Both the position numbers and the translations under genes were made by a program. 53,319 nt of DNA from Bacteroidales bacterium (GTDB lineage: Bacteria; Bacteroidota; Bacteroidia; Bacteroidales; UBA932). The first letter of the stretch is position 1. Each line of letters begins with the position of its first letter. The notes below the pieces were generated by a model. That model saw only the letters and a list, made by a program, of their open reading frames with translations, was not told the origin of the DNA and made no database searches. Location of the stretch: the NCBI GenBank assembly GCA_017527625.1, contig JAFXPV010000047.1, positions 1 through 53,319 of the forward strand. Direction: 5' to 3'. Below are positions 24,233 through 31,543 of the stretch, piece after piece.

Positions 24233-26890
24233 TCAGGCGTTTGCTTTGAGTTTCTCCTTGATGGCCCTGATGGTGTCGAAGGCGTCGAGGGGTGACATAT
24301 TGTTGAGGTCCAGCTTCTGAAGGATGTCGCGGATCTCGGCCAGCAGCGGGTCGTCGAGCTGGTAGAGCGACAGCTGGACGGGGGCGGCGGCGGGTTCTTC
24401 GGCCGGGGCGGAGACTGAGCCGCCGCCGTTGAGGCCTTCAGCCCGGCTGCGTTCTTTCTCCTCGCTCTCCAGAGTGCGGAGCTTCTTCTCGGCGGCCGCC
24501 ACTACTGCGGCGGGCACTCCCGCCATCTTGGCTACGTGGATACCGAAGCTGGAGGCCACTCCGCCGGGGGTGAGCTTGCGCAGGAAGATTACCTGCCCGG
24601 CCGCCTCGCGGGTGGCGATGTGGAAGTCCTCCACGCGGTCATAGATGTTCTCGAGCTCGTTCAGCTCGTGATAGTGGGTTGCGAAGAGGGTCTTCGGGGC
24701 TCCGGGGTATTCGTGCAGGTAGCTGACGATGGCCCAGGCGATGGACATACCGTCGTAGGTGCTCGTGCCGCGGCCGATCTCGTCGAGCAGCACCAGCGAG
24801 CGCTGCGACAGATTGTTGAGGATGGTGGCCGTCTCGCTCATCTCCACCATAAAGGTCGATTCGCCGCGGGAGATGTTGTCTGAGGCACCCACGCGGGTGA
24901 AGAGCTTGTCGATGACTCCCATACGGGCGCTGGCGGCCGGCACAAAGCTGCCGACCTGGGCCATCAGCATTATCAGGGCGGTCTGGCGCAGCAGGGCCGA
25001 CTTTCCGGACATATTCGGGCCGGTGAGGATGATTATCTGGCGGCCGTCGTTGCTCATCGACAGGTCGTTGGCCACATATTCGCTGCCGGGCTCCATCATA
25101 GTCTCGATGACGGGATGGCGGCCGGCCTTGATGTCGATGTCGAGGGAGTTGTCGACCGTGGGACGGCAGTAGTTGTTCTCGCCGGCGAGGAATGCGAAGC
25201 TCGCCAGGCAGTCGATGCGGGCCACGAGTTGCGCGTCGCGCTGGATGGCCGCCACATTCTGCTGTATCTGTGCCACCAGCTCGCCGTAGATGCGGGTCTC
25301 GATGGCCAGGATGCGTTCCTCGGCACCCATTATGGTCTGCTCGTATTCCTTCAGCTGAGGGGTGATGTAGCGCTCGGCATTGACGAGGGTCTGCTTGCGG
25401 ATCCAGTCCTCAGGCACCTTGTCGGCGTGGGTGTTGCGCACTTCGAGGTAATAGCCGAAGACGTTGTTGTAACTTATCTTGAGGCTGCTGATGCCGGTGC
25501 GTTCGCGTTCGGTCTGCTGGATGTCCAGCAGTATCTCCTTGCTGTGCGACAGCGTGTTGCGGAAATTGTCGAGCTCGCTGTCCACCCCTTCGGCGATGAC
25601 GTCGCCCTTGCCCAGCTGAGCCGCAGCCTGCGGAGTGACGGTGTGCTCTATAAGGTCGCACAGGGCGCCGCAGCCGTCCATCCCGGAGCTCAGGGCCGCC
25701 ACCTTCTCGAGCTGCGCCGTGAGGCTGACGATTTCTGAGATGCGACGCAGTCCGTTGGCCAGGGCAAGCACTTCGCGGGGGCTGATGCGGCCCACCGCAG
25801 CCTTCGAAATCATCCTTTCGAGGTCGCCTACGTCGGCGAGGGCGGTGCGGACTGCCGTCAGGATGTCGGGATTGTCGTGCAGGCTTTCCACCACATCCTG
25901 CCTGCCGGCTATGGCTGCAGGGTCCTTGAGAGGCATAGCGACCCACTCCCTGAGCAGGCGGGAGCCCATCGGACAGCAGCAGCGGTCCATCACCTGCAGC
26001 AGCGACGTGCCTTCCTGCACCAGCGGGGCGAATATCTCCAGGTTGCGGAAGGTGAAGCGGTCGATCCACACGAACTCGTCGCGGTCGATGCGGGAGATGC
26101 TGCGGATATGGTCGAGGCTGGTGTGCTCGGTCATCTCCAGATAGGAGAGTATGGCCGAGGCGGCCACGGTGGCGAACTGCAGCTGCTCTATGCCGAAGCC
26201 CTTGAGGCTGCTGGTCTTGAACTGGGCGAGCAGGCGGGCACGGGCGCTGGAGTAGCTGAAGGCCCATTCCTGCATCGGCGTTATGCAGGCGCGGCTGTGG
26301 CGGATGTGCTCCACCAGAGGCGCGAATTCGCTGTCGGAATTGCGGATTATATCTTGCTGAAGGAGGACTTCCTTCGGCGCAAAGTCGGAGATGAGTATGT
26401 CGATGTACTGGCGGTCGCCCTCAGCAACCTTGAAAGTGCCGGTGGAGATGTCGAGGAAAGCCACTCCGGCCTTGTGCTGCTCGAAGTAGCAGGCCGCGAG
26501 CCAGTTGTTCTCGCCGCCGGTGAGCAGCCCGTCGTTGAAGCTCACGCCGGGAGTCACGAGCTCGGTGATGCCGCGCTTGACGAGGGTCTTGGTGAGCTTC
26601 GGGTCTTCCAGCTGGTCGCAGACGGCCACTTTGTAGCCCGCCTTGACCATCTTGGGCAGATAGACGTCGATGGCGTGGTGGGGCACTCCGGCCAGCTCGG
26701 TGAAGGCTCCGCCGCCGCTGGCTTTGCGGGTCAGCACCAGGCCGAGTACCTTGCTGGTGATGACGGCGTCCTCCCCGAAGGTCTCGTAGAAGTCGCCGAC
26801 GCGGAAAAACATTATGCAGTCAGGGTGCTGGGCCTTGATCTGGTAATATTGCTGCATCAGCGGCGAAAGGTTGGATTTGGGAGTAGCCAT
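24233..26890 (-). CDS. mutS: DNA mismatch repair protein MutS
   Basis: 885-aa MutS1. The N-terminal mismatch-recognition domain has FFRVGDFYETFGEDA with the Phe-x-Glu wedge. Connector, lever and clamp domains follow. The ATPase carries Walker A GPNMSGKSALLRQ, the TRVGASDNISRGESTFMVEM block, Walker B LVLLDEIGRGTSTYDG and FATHYHEL. A C-terminal helical tail ends LKANA. The ATG at 26890 is five bases after the promoter box TATTTTTG, so an in-frame GTG two codons earlier lies in the box and is discounted; the transcript is probably leaderless. Confidence 0.97.
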   Translation of the reverse strand: MATPKSNLSPLMQQYYQIKAQHPDCIMFFRVGDFYETFGEDAVITSKVLGLVLTRKASGGGAFTELAGVPHHAIDVYLPKMVKAGYKVAVCDQLEDPKLTKTLVKRGITELVTPGVSFNDGLLTGGENNWLAACYFEQHKAGVAFLDISTGTFKVAEGDRQYIDILISDFAPKEVLLQQDIIRNSDSEFAPLVEHIRHSRACITPMQEWAFSYSSARARLLAQFKTSSLKGFGIEQLQFATVAASAILSYLEMTEHTSLDHIRSISRIDRDEFVWIDRFTFRNLEIFAPLVQEGTSLLQVMDRCCCPMGSRLLREWVAMPLKDPAAIAGRQDVVESLHDNPDILTAVRTALADVGDLERMISKAAVGRISPREVLALANGLRRISEIVSLTAQLEKVAALSSGMDGCGALCDLIEHTVTPQAAAQLGKGDVIAEGVDSELDNFRNTLSHSKEILLDIQQTERERTGISSLKISYNNVFGYYLEVRNTHADKVPEDWIRKQTLVNAERYITPQLKEYEQTIMGAEERILAIETRIYGELVAQIQQNVAAIQRDAQLVARIDCLASFAFLAGENNYCRPTVDNSLDIDIKAGRHPVIETMMEPGSEYVANDLSMSNDGRQIIILTGPNMSGKSALLRQTALIMLMAQVGSFVPAASARMGVIDKLFTRVGASDNISRGESTFMVEMSETATILNNLSQRSLVLLDEIGRGTSTYDGMSIAWAIVSYLHEYPGAPKTLFATHYHELNELENIYDRVEDFHIATREAAGQVIFLRKLTPGGVASSFGIHVAKMAGVPAAVVAAAEKKLRTLESEEKERSRAEGLNGGGSVSAPAEEPAAAPVQLSLYQLDDPLLAEIRDILQKLDLNNMSPLDAFDTIRAIKEKLKANA

Positions 26891-26895
26891 ACGCA

Positions 26896-26903
26896 CAAAA
26901 ATA
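26896..26903 (-). promoter_or_regulatory. -7 box of mutS
   Basis: Minus-strand TATTTTTG matches TAnnTTTG; a CTTG lies 20 nt upstream as a weak -33 element. Only TGCGT separates it from the ATG. Confidence 0.55.
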
Positions 26904-26915
26904 CAGAAAAACGCG

Positions 26916-26923
26916 TATCTTTA
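26916..26923 (+). promoter_or_regulatory. Probable -7 box of ksgA
   Basis: TATCTTTA, seven of eight positions of TAnnTTTG. The predicted transcript would begin near 26929, so the hairpin repeat at 26929-26960 would be the first thing transcribed. Confidence 0.4.
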
Positions 26924-26928
26924 CAAGA

Positions 26929-26960
26929 CCGTCCACGGAAAGCACCATTTGGGTGGACGG
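26929..26960. repeat. Hairpin repeat, copy in the ksgA leader (GTCCAC-N16-GTGGAC family)
   Basis: A perfect 8-bp inverted repeat, CCGTCCAC (26929-26936) and GTGGACGG (26953-26960). The two GTCCAC/GTGGAC cores are 16 nt apart, the same spacing as in the three units at 50400-50529, and the spacer sequences are similar. It ends one base before the ksgA ATG at 26962 and may fold in the mRNA. Confidence 0.7.
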
Positions 26961-26961
26961 A

Positions 26962-27783
26962 ATGTATGAAGAGATGCAGGTTAGAGCAAAGAAATATCTG
27001 GGACAGCACTTCCTGACGGACCAGGAGGTGGCGCAGCGTATCGTGGCCTCGCTGGACACTGCCGCCTTCGCGGAAGATGCGGCCAGGATGATGCCCCGGG
27101 CCGCCGGCGCAGTCCTGCCTGTCGAAGTGCTGGAGGTCGGCCCCGGTATGGGCGTGCTGACGCAGTACCTGCTGCAGCGCAGCGACATCAGCCTGCGCGC
27201 CGTGGAGATCGACGAGGAGTCGGTGGACTACCTGCGCGAGCATTTTCCCGGCTTCACCCAGTCCCTCTATCAGGAAGACTTCCTGGCGCTGAACCTTGCC
27301 AAGCTCTACGGCGGCAAGCCGCTGTGCATCATCGGCAACTTTCCCTACAACATCTCCTCGCAGATTTTCTTCAAGGTGCTGGACAATGTCGACAACATCC
27401 CGCAGGTAGTGGGTATGGTGCAGAAGGAGGTGGCCGAGCGCATCGCCTCCCCCGCCGGAAGCAAGACCTACGGCATCCTGTCGGTGCTGCTGCAGGCCTG
27501 GTACGACATCGAATATCTCTTCACCGTCGGAGAAGGGGCCTTCGTGCCGCCGCCCAAGGTGAAATCCGCGGTAATCCGCCTGCGCCGCAACAGCCGCACG
27601 GACCTGGGCTGCGACCCCGCCAAGTTCAAGGCAGTGGTAAAGACGGCCTTCAACCAGCGCCGCAAGACGCTGCGCAATTCGCTGCGGCCGCTCACCGAAA
27701 ATGTCCCGGAGCAGTTCTCGCAGCTCCGCCCCGAACAACTCAGCGTGGAGCAGTTCATCGAGCTAACCAATCTGTTGTTATGA
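26962..27783 (+). CDS. ksgA: 16S rRNA (A1518/A1519-N6)-dimethyltransferase KsgA/RsmA
   Basis: 273-aa SAM-dependent enzyme that dimethylates two adenines in helix 45 of 16S rRNA late in 30S assembly. It has the family opening VRAKKYLGQHFLTD, the SAM motif EVLEVGPGMGVLT, the catalytic GNFPYNIS and the C-terminal VKTAFNQRRKTLRNSL. ATG at 26962 is preferred over GTG 26953, which lies within the hairpin repeat; ATG 26974 is also possible. The stop overlaps the next start by four bases (ATGA). Confidence 0.95.
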   Translation: MYEEMQVRAKKYLGQHFLTDQEVAQRIVASLDTAAFAEDAARMMPRAAGAVLPVEVLEVGPGMGVLTQYLLQRSDISLRAVEIDEESVDYLREHFPGFTQSLYQEDFLALNLAKLYGGKPLCIIGNFPYNISSQIFFKVLDNVDNIPQVVGMVQKEVAERIASPAGSKTYGILSVLLQAWYDIEYLFTVGEGAFVPPPKVKSAVIRLRRNSRTDLGCDPAKFKAVVKTAFNQRRKTLRNSLRPLTENVPEQFSQLRPEQLSVEQFIELTNLLL

Positions 27784-28931
27784 AAAGATTATTGCTGACC
27801 ATCAGCGTGCTTCTTATGGCCTGCTGCAGCGCACCGGCCCAGAACGTGGTCGGCGAGATAATCAACGATGTCTTGAACGACGTCGTTTCCGAGGCGCTGG
27901 ACGACGCTTTCGACGGAGTTTTTGAAAAGGCGAGAGAGAGGAGGCTCAAGCGCCGGGCCGAACGAGAGGCCCGCCGTGCGGCCGAAGACAGCCTCAAGGT
28001 GGTCATCTACCAAGAAGGCGAGGATGGTTACTACTATGTCGGAGATTCTGGATACTACTACAAAGACGGGGTGATTTTCGGTCCCGACGGTGAGGTATTT
28101 TACGATGGCCGCGACGATTCCGGCGAGGAAGAGTTTTATGACGGGCCGGAGGATGAGTACGATGAAGAAGATGAAGACTGGGACTATGAGAACCCCGAGT
28201 ACCGCCACGGGCTGGGAGTGTACGGCGGGCATTACTATATGACCGGCTACAGCAACAAGACCGGGACTTCGCGCCAGACAAATTTCAACGACAAATTCCA
28301 CCTCGGCATCAAATATTCTTTCTACGAAGACGATGATTTCGGATTCCTCGTCAAATATGAACAGAATACTTTCTGGGAGAGCTATCAAGGCGGTTATCCC
28401 ATATCAGAGTCGGTATATGCTCCGGGCGTAGAACTCTTCTTCCGGCCGAATCCGGATTTGAAGTTAGTCATAGGCTATGAGTCCAGGACGAACGGCGGGG
28501 ACGGCGATTATCTGAGGAAGATGAACTTCGCGCGCTTATCGCTGTACCGCTACTTCCCTCTGCGGGACGAGTCCTTCTTCTCGATGGGCTTCCAGACTTA
28601 TCTCGGCGCAGGATTTGTCGGTGAAAACAGAAGCCTGGAGAATCTCTACCTGTACAAAGGCTATTTCACTGCCGGCGCGTGGTACCAGACTCCCGACTCC
28701 AACTTCAAGATCCGCGTCACTGCGACTCCCTACGACCACTTACGCCGCTGCGGCGTTGAGGTGAATATGTATTACCGCCCGTACTACAGCATACTTGACA
28801 ACGTCTATTTTATGATCCAGTACGGTTACGGCCTGGAGCAGATGCAGCAGTACCTGCCAGCCGGCAATGACCTCCTGCCCCAGCACTACATCCGCTTCGG
28901 CATCAGCTTCTGTCCGGAATTCACCCTTTAG
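27780..28931 (+). CDS. Predicted exported beta-barrel protein with an acidic linker
   Basis: 383 aa, function not recognised. A signal peptide (1-22, ending SAPA) is followed by a helix (about 25-60) rich in Arg/Glu (EKARERRLKRRAEREARR). A Tyr/Gly-rich stretch with GEDGYYYVGDSGYYYKDG comes next, then a very acidic tract (about 115-145). From about 150 the alternating aromatic/polar pattern (KFHLGIKYSFYEDDDFGFLV, FFRPNPDLKLVIGYE, IQYGYG) and the final HYIRFGISFCPEFTL suggest outer-membrane beta strands. The ATG overlaps the ksgA stop by 4 nt. Role unknown. Confidence 0.65.
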   Translation: MKRLLLTISVLLMACCSAPAQNVVGEIINDVLNDVVSEALDDAFDGVFEKARERRLKRRAEREARRAAEDSLKVVIYQEGEDGYYYVGDSGYYYKDGVIFGPDGEVFYDGRDDSGEEEFYDGPEDEYDEEDEDWDYENPEYRHGLGVYGGHYYMTGYSNKTGTSRQTNFNDKFHLGIKYSFYEDDDFGFLVKYEQNTFWESYQGGYPISESVYAPGVELFFRPNPDLKLVIGYESRTNGGDGDYLRKMNFARLSLYRYFPLRDESFFSMGFQTYLGAGFVGENRSLENLYLYKGYFTAGAWYQTPDSNFKIRVTATPYDHLRRCGVEVNMYYRPYYSILDNVYFMIQYGYGLEQMQQYLPAGNDLLPQHYIRFGISFCPEFTL

Positions 28932-28982
28932 TATCAACTGATATCCCGCACTTTACAGATCACGTGCTGAGCGGCAGGCGCC

Positions 28983-30281
28983 TTAGCGGATGGCGGCGAA
29001 GGCCTGGTCGAGGTCGGCGATGATGTCGGCGGGGTCCTCGAGGCCGACGGAGAAGCGGATGAGGTCGGGCTGGACGCCGGCGGCGATCAGCTGCTCGTCG
29101 GTGAGCTGGCGGTGGGTATGGCTGGCGGGGTGCAGCACGCACGAGCAGGAGTCGGCCACGTGGGTCTCCATATTGATGAGCTGCAGGCTGTCCATAAATT
29201 TGATGGAGCGCTCGCGGCCGCCTTTGATGCCGAAGCACATCACGCCGGTGGTGTAGCCGTTGCGGCTCTGTTTCATTGCCAGTTCGTGATATTTGTCGCC
29301 TGGCAGGCCGGGGAACTTGATCCAGGCCACTTCTTCGCGGCTCTGCAGGTATTCAGCCACCTTGAGGGCGTTCTTGCAGTGGCGCTCCATACGGGCCGAC
29401 AGCGACTCGAGGCCGAGGTTGAGGATGTATGAGTTGAAAGGCGACGGGATGCTGCCGAAATCGCGCATCAGCTGGGTCGTGGCTTTGGTGATGTACGCCC
29501 CTTTGCCGAAGGCTGTGGCGTAGGTCAGGCCGTGGTACGACGGATCGGGCTGCGTCAGGCCGGGGAACTTGTCGGCGTGGGCCATCCAGTCGAAGTTGCC
29601 GCTGTCGACGATTGCGCCGCCCACTGACGATGAGTGGCCGTCCATATATTTGGTGGTGGCGTGGGTCACGATGTCGGCGCCGAAATCGAAGGGCCGGCAG
29701 TTGATGGGCGTCGGGAAGGTGTTGTCTATGATGAGCGGAACGCCGTGGCTGTGGGCTATGCGGGCGAACTTGCTGATGTCAAGCACATTTACGGACGGGT
29801 TGGTGATGGTCTCGCCGAAGAGCAGCTTGGTGTTGGGGCGGAAGGCCGCAGCAATCTCCTCCTCGGAGGCGTCGGCATCCACGAAAGTGACTTCGATGCC
29901 CATTTTCTTCATCGTGACGGCGAAAAGGTTGAAGGTGCCGCCATAGATGGTGGAGGCGCTGACGAAATGGTCGCCGGCCTCGCAGATGTTGAAGATGGCG
30001 TAGAACGAGGCTGCCTGGCCCGATGAGGTCAGCATAGCCGCCACACCGCCTTCGAGGGCCGCGATCTTGGCCGCCACGAAGTCGTTGGTGGGATTCTGGA
30101 GTCTCGTATAGAAATAGCCGCTGGTCTTGAGGTCGAAGAGGTCGGCCATCTGGGCTGTAGTATCGTATTTGAACGTTGTCGTCTGGTAGATGGGCATCTG
30201 GCGGGCTTCGCCTGTTGCGGGCTCCCAACCGGCCTTCAGACACAGTGTGTCAGGACTGAACATTTTGTTTTCCTTTTTCAT
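28983..30281 (-). CDS. metY: O-acetylhomoserine sulfhydrylase (methionine biosynthesis)
   Basis: 432-aa PLP enzyme of the Cys/Met metabolism family that turns O-acetyl-L-homoserine and sulfide (or methanethiol) into homocysteine (or methionine). Visible: MPIYQTTTFKYD, YTRLQNPTN, SSGQAASFYAI (cofactor phosphate loop), LIIDNTFPTP with the PLP-binding Asp, and THATTKYMDGHSSSVGG with the Schiff-base Lys. The start MKKENKMFSPD at 30281 is used because an upstream in-frame start at 30326 lies before the promoter box. It is divergent from metX, which makes its substrate. Confidence 0.92.
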   Translation of the reverse strand: MKKENKMFSPDTLCLKAGWEPATGEARQMPIYQTTTFKYDTTAQMADLFDLKTSGYFYTRLQNPTNDFVAAKIAALEGGVAAMLTSSGQAASFYAIFNICEAGDHFVSASTIYGGTFNLFAVTMKKMGIEVTFVDADASEEEIAAAFRPNTKLLFGETITNPSVNVLDISKFARIAHSHGVPLIIDNTFPTPINCRPFDFGADIVTHATTKYMDGHSSSVGGAIVDSGNFDWMAHADKFPGLTQPDPSYHGLTYATAFGKGAYITKATTQLMRDFGSIPSPFNSYILNLGLESLSARMERHCKNALKVAEYLQSREEVAWIKFPGLPGDKYHELAMKQSRNGYTTGVMCFGIKGGRERSIKFMDSLQLINMETHVADSCSCVLHPASHTHRQLTDEQLIAAGVQPDLIRFSVGLEDPADIIADLDQAFAAIR

Positions 30282-30304
30282 CGACAGGTTATAAACGGTT
30301 TCCG

Positions 30305-30312
30305 CAAAGGTA
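30305..30312 (-). promoter_or_regulatory. -7 box of metY
   Basis: Minus-strand TACCTTTG matches TAnnTTTG. The start is expected near 30298, giving a short leader of about 17 nt with no room for a riboswitch, unlike metX. Confidence 0.5.
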
Positions 30313-30352
30313 AAAAAACGTGTCAATATTGCATCATATCAGGATTTTCTTC

Positions 30353-30360
30353 TATCTTTG
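30353..30360 (+). promoter_or_regulatory. -7 box of the metX operon
   Basis: TATCTTTG matches TAnnTTTG; an ATTG 21 nt upstream is a weak -33 element. Transcription should begin around 30366, followed by about 160 nt of leader. Confidence 0.6.
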
Positions 30361-30525
30361 CGGCTGGTAAAATCGCTATGAATATTTCAGTCTTCATAAA
30401 GCCCGTGCGAATGCATCAGTAATGATGCTTTCGCTTCCCTCATACCATTACCTTGCGGGGTCGGAATTGCCCCCGGAATCATCCCAGACCAATTCCACAA
30501 TCTTTTACCAACCTGAAATATTCAA
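30361..30525 (+). promoter_or_regulatory. Structured 5' leader of the metX-thrA-lysine-aromatic run (candidate riboswitch, class not recognised)
   Basis: Helices readable by eye: (1) TGGTAAAA 30365-30372 with TTTTACCA 30503-30510; (2) GAATATTTCAG 30380-30390 with CTGAAATATTC 30513-30523, 11 perfect pairs ending two bases before the metX ATG; (3) TATGAA 30377-30382 with TTCATA 30393-30398, whose loop contains most of the left arm of helix 2; (4) GCGAA-T-GCATCA 30407-30418 closing a GTAA tetraloop with TGATGC-T-TTCGC 30423-30434; (5) GGAATTG 30463-30469 with CAATTCC 30490-30496. Helices 1 and 2 interleave, giving pseudoknot topology or two exclusive states. Helix 2 would hide the translation start region. 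I do not see the SAM-I core. A ligand such as SAM or methionine is only inferred from the gene behind it. Confidence 0.65.
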
Positions 30526-31536
30526 ATGTTAGAACACAATTATATCCATAAAGGCAAATTCGAACTCGAAGCGGGAGGAGTGCTTGAGGACATCAACATC
30601 CGCTACCACACCAGCTGCGAGAGCCCTGCCGGCAAGAAGGTTATATGGATATGCCACGCCCTGACCGCCAATTCCGACCCGTCGGAGTGGTGGGACACCC
30701 TTTGCGGTGCGGGCCTGCTGTTCGACACTGACTGGTATTTCGTCATCTGCGCCAACATCCTCGGCTCCTGCTACGGCACCACCGGCCCTTCAAACTACGC
30801 CAAGGCCCCTATGCGCCGGTTCCCGCTGGTGACCATCCGCGACCTTGTGGCGGCCCACGAAGTGCTCCGCAGGCATCTCGGCATCGAAAAGATCGACTTC
30901 CTGGTGGGAGGCAGCAACGGCGGCTTCCAGTCGATAGAATGGGCGGTGAGCAACCCCGGCATCATCGACAACCTCTGCCTGCTGGCCACCAGCGCAATAG
31001 TCAGCCCCTGGTGCACAGCCACCCTCGAGGCCCAGCGTATGGCCATTCGGGCCGATGCGAGCTTCGACGCCCAAAAGGACCTCACAGGCGGCGCCGCCGG
31101 CCTTTCCGCAGCCCGCAGTATGGCGCTTACCACCTACCGCAACTACGAAGGCTATACCGCGACACAGTTCGAGACCGACCCCGACTTCCTGCTGGCCCAC
31201 CGTGCGGTGACCTACCAGCAATACCAGGGACAGAAGCTCGTGAACCGTTTCGACGCGTATTCATATTACTCGCTGACCCTCGGCGTCGACACCCACAACA
31301 TCGGGCGCGGCCGCGGCGGCATCGAAGCCGCCCTGAAGAGAGTCAGCGCGAAAACCCTGTGCATCGGCATCGACAGCGACATCCTCTTCCCCGTGGAAGA
31401 GAGCGCCCGCATAGCCGACGGAGTCCGCGACGGAAGGCTCGAGGTCATTTCCTCCGCCTTCGGACACGACGGCTTCCTGCTGGAATACTCTCAGATCAGC
31501 GAAGCCATAAAGAATCATTACGAACTATTTAATTGA
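30526..31536 (+). CDS. metX: Homoserine O-acetyltransferase
   Basis: 336-aa alpha/beta hydrolase that makes O-acetylhomoserine from homoserine and acetyl-CoA, the first dedicated step to methionine. Visible: ICHALTANSDP, the long NILGSCYGTTGP loop, and nucleophile Ser130 in VGGSNGGFQ (the usual motif is GGSMGG). The catalytic Asp lies in GIDSDILFPV and the His in FGHDGFLLE. There is no obvious Shine-Dalgarno; the 11 bases before the ATG belong to the leader helix. thrA follows after 7 nt, so metX opens a long operon. A MetA-type succinyltransferase is excluded by the fold. Confidence 0.93.
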   Translation: MLEHNYIHKGKFELEAGGVLEDINIRYHTSCESPAGKKVIWICHALTANSDPSEWWDTLCGAGLLFDTDWYFVICANILGSCYGTTGPSNYAKAPMRRFPLVTIRDLVAAHEVLRRHLGIEKIDFLVGGSNGGFQSIEWAVSNPGIIDNLCLLATSAIVSPWCTATLEAQRMAIRADASFDAQKDLTGGAAGLSAARSMALTTYRNYEGYTATQFETDPDFLLAHRAVTYQQYQGQKLVNRFDAYSYYSLTLGVDTHNIGRGRGGIEAALKRVSAKTLCIGIDSDILFPVEESARIADGVRDGRLEVISSAFGHDGFLLEYSQISEAIKNHYELFN

Positions 31537-31543
31537 GACATAT

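Noticed and set aside
27324..28931. A 535-residue frame extending the barrel protein upstream
   Set aside because: The first 150 residues read ksgA in another frame and have no family character. The ATG at 27780 gives a clean signal peptide and an ATGA overlap.
30361..30525. SAM-I (S-box), SAM-II, cobalamin or TPP riboswitch
   Set aside because: The conserved cores I know for these classes are not visible. The leader was kept as structured but of unassigned class.
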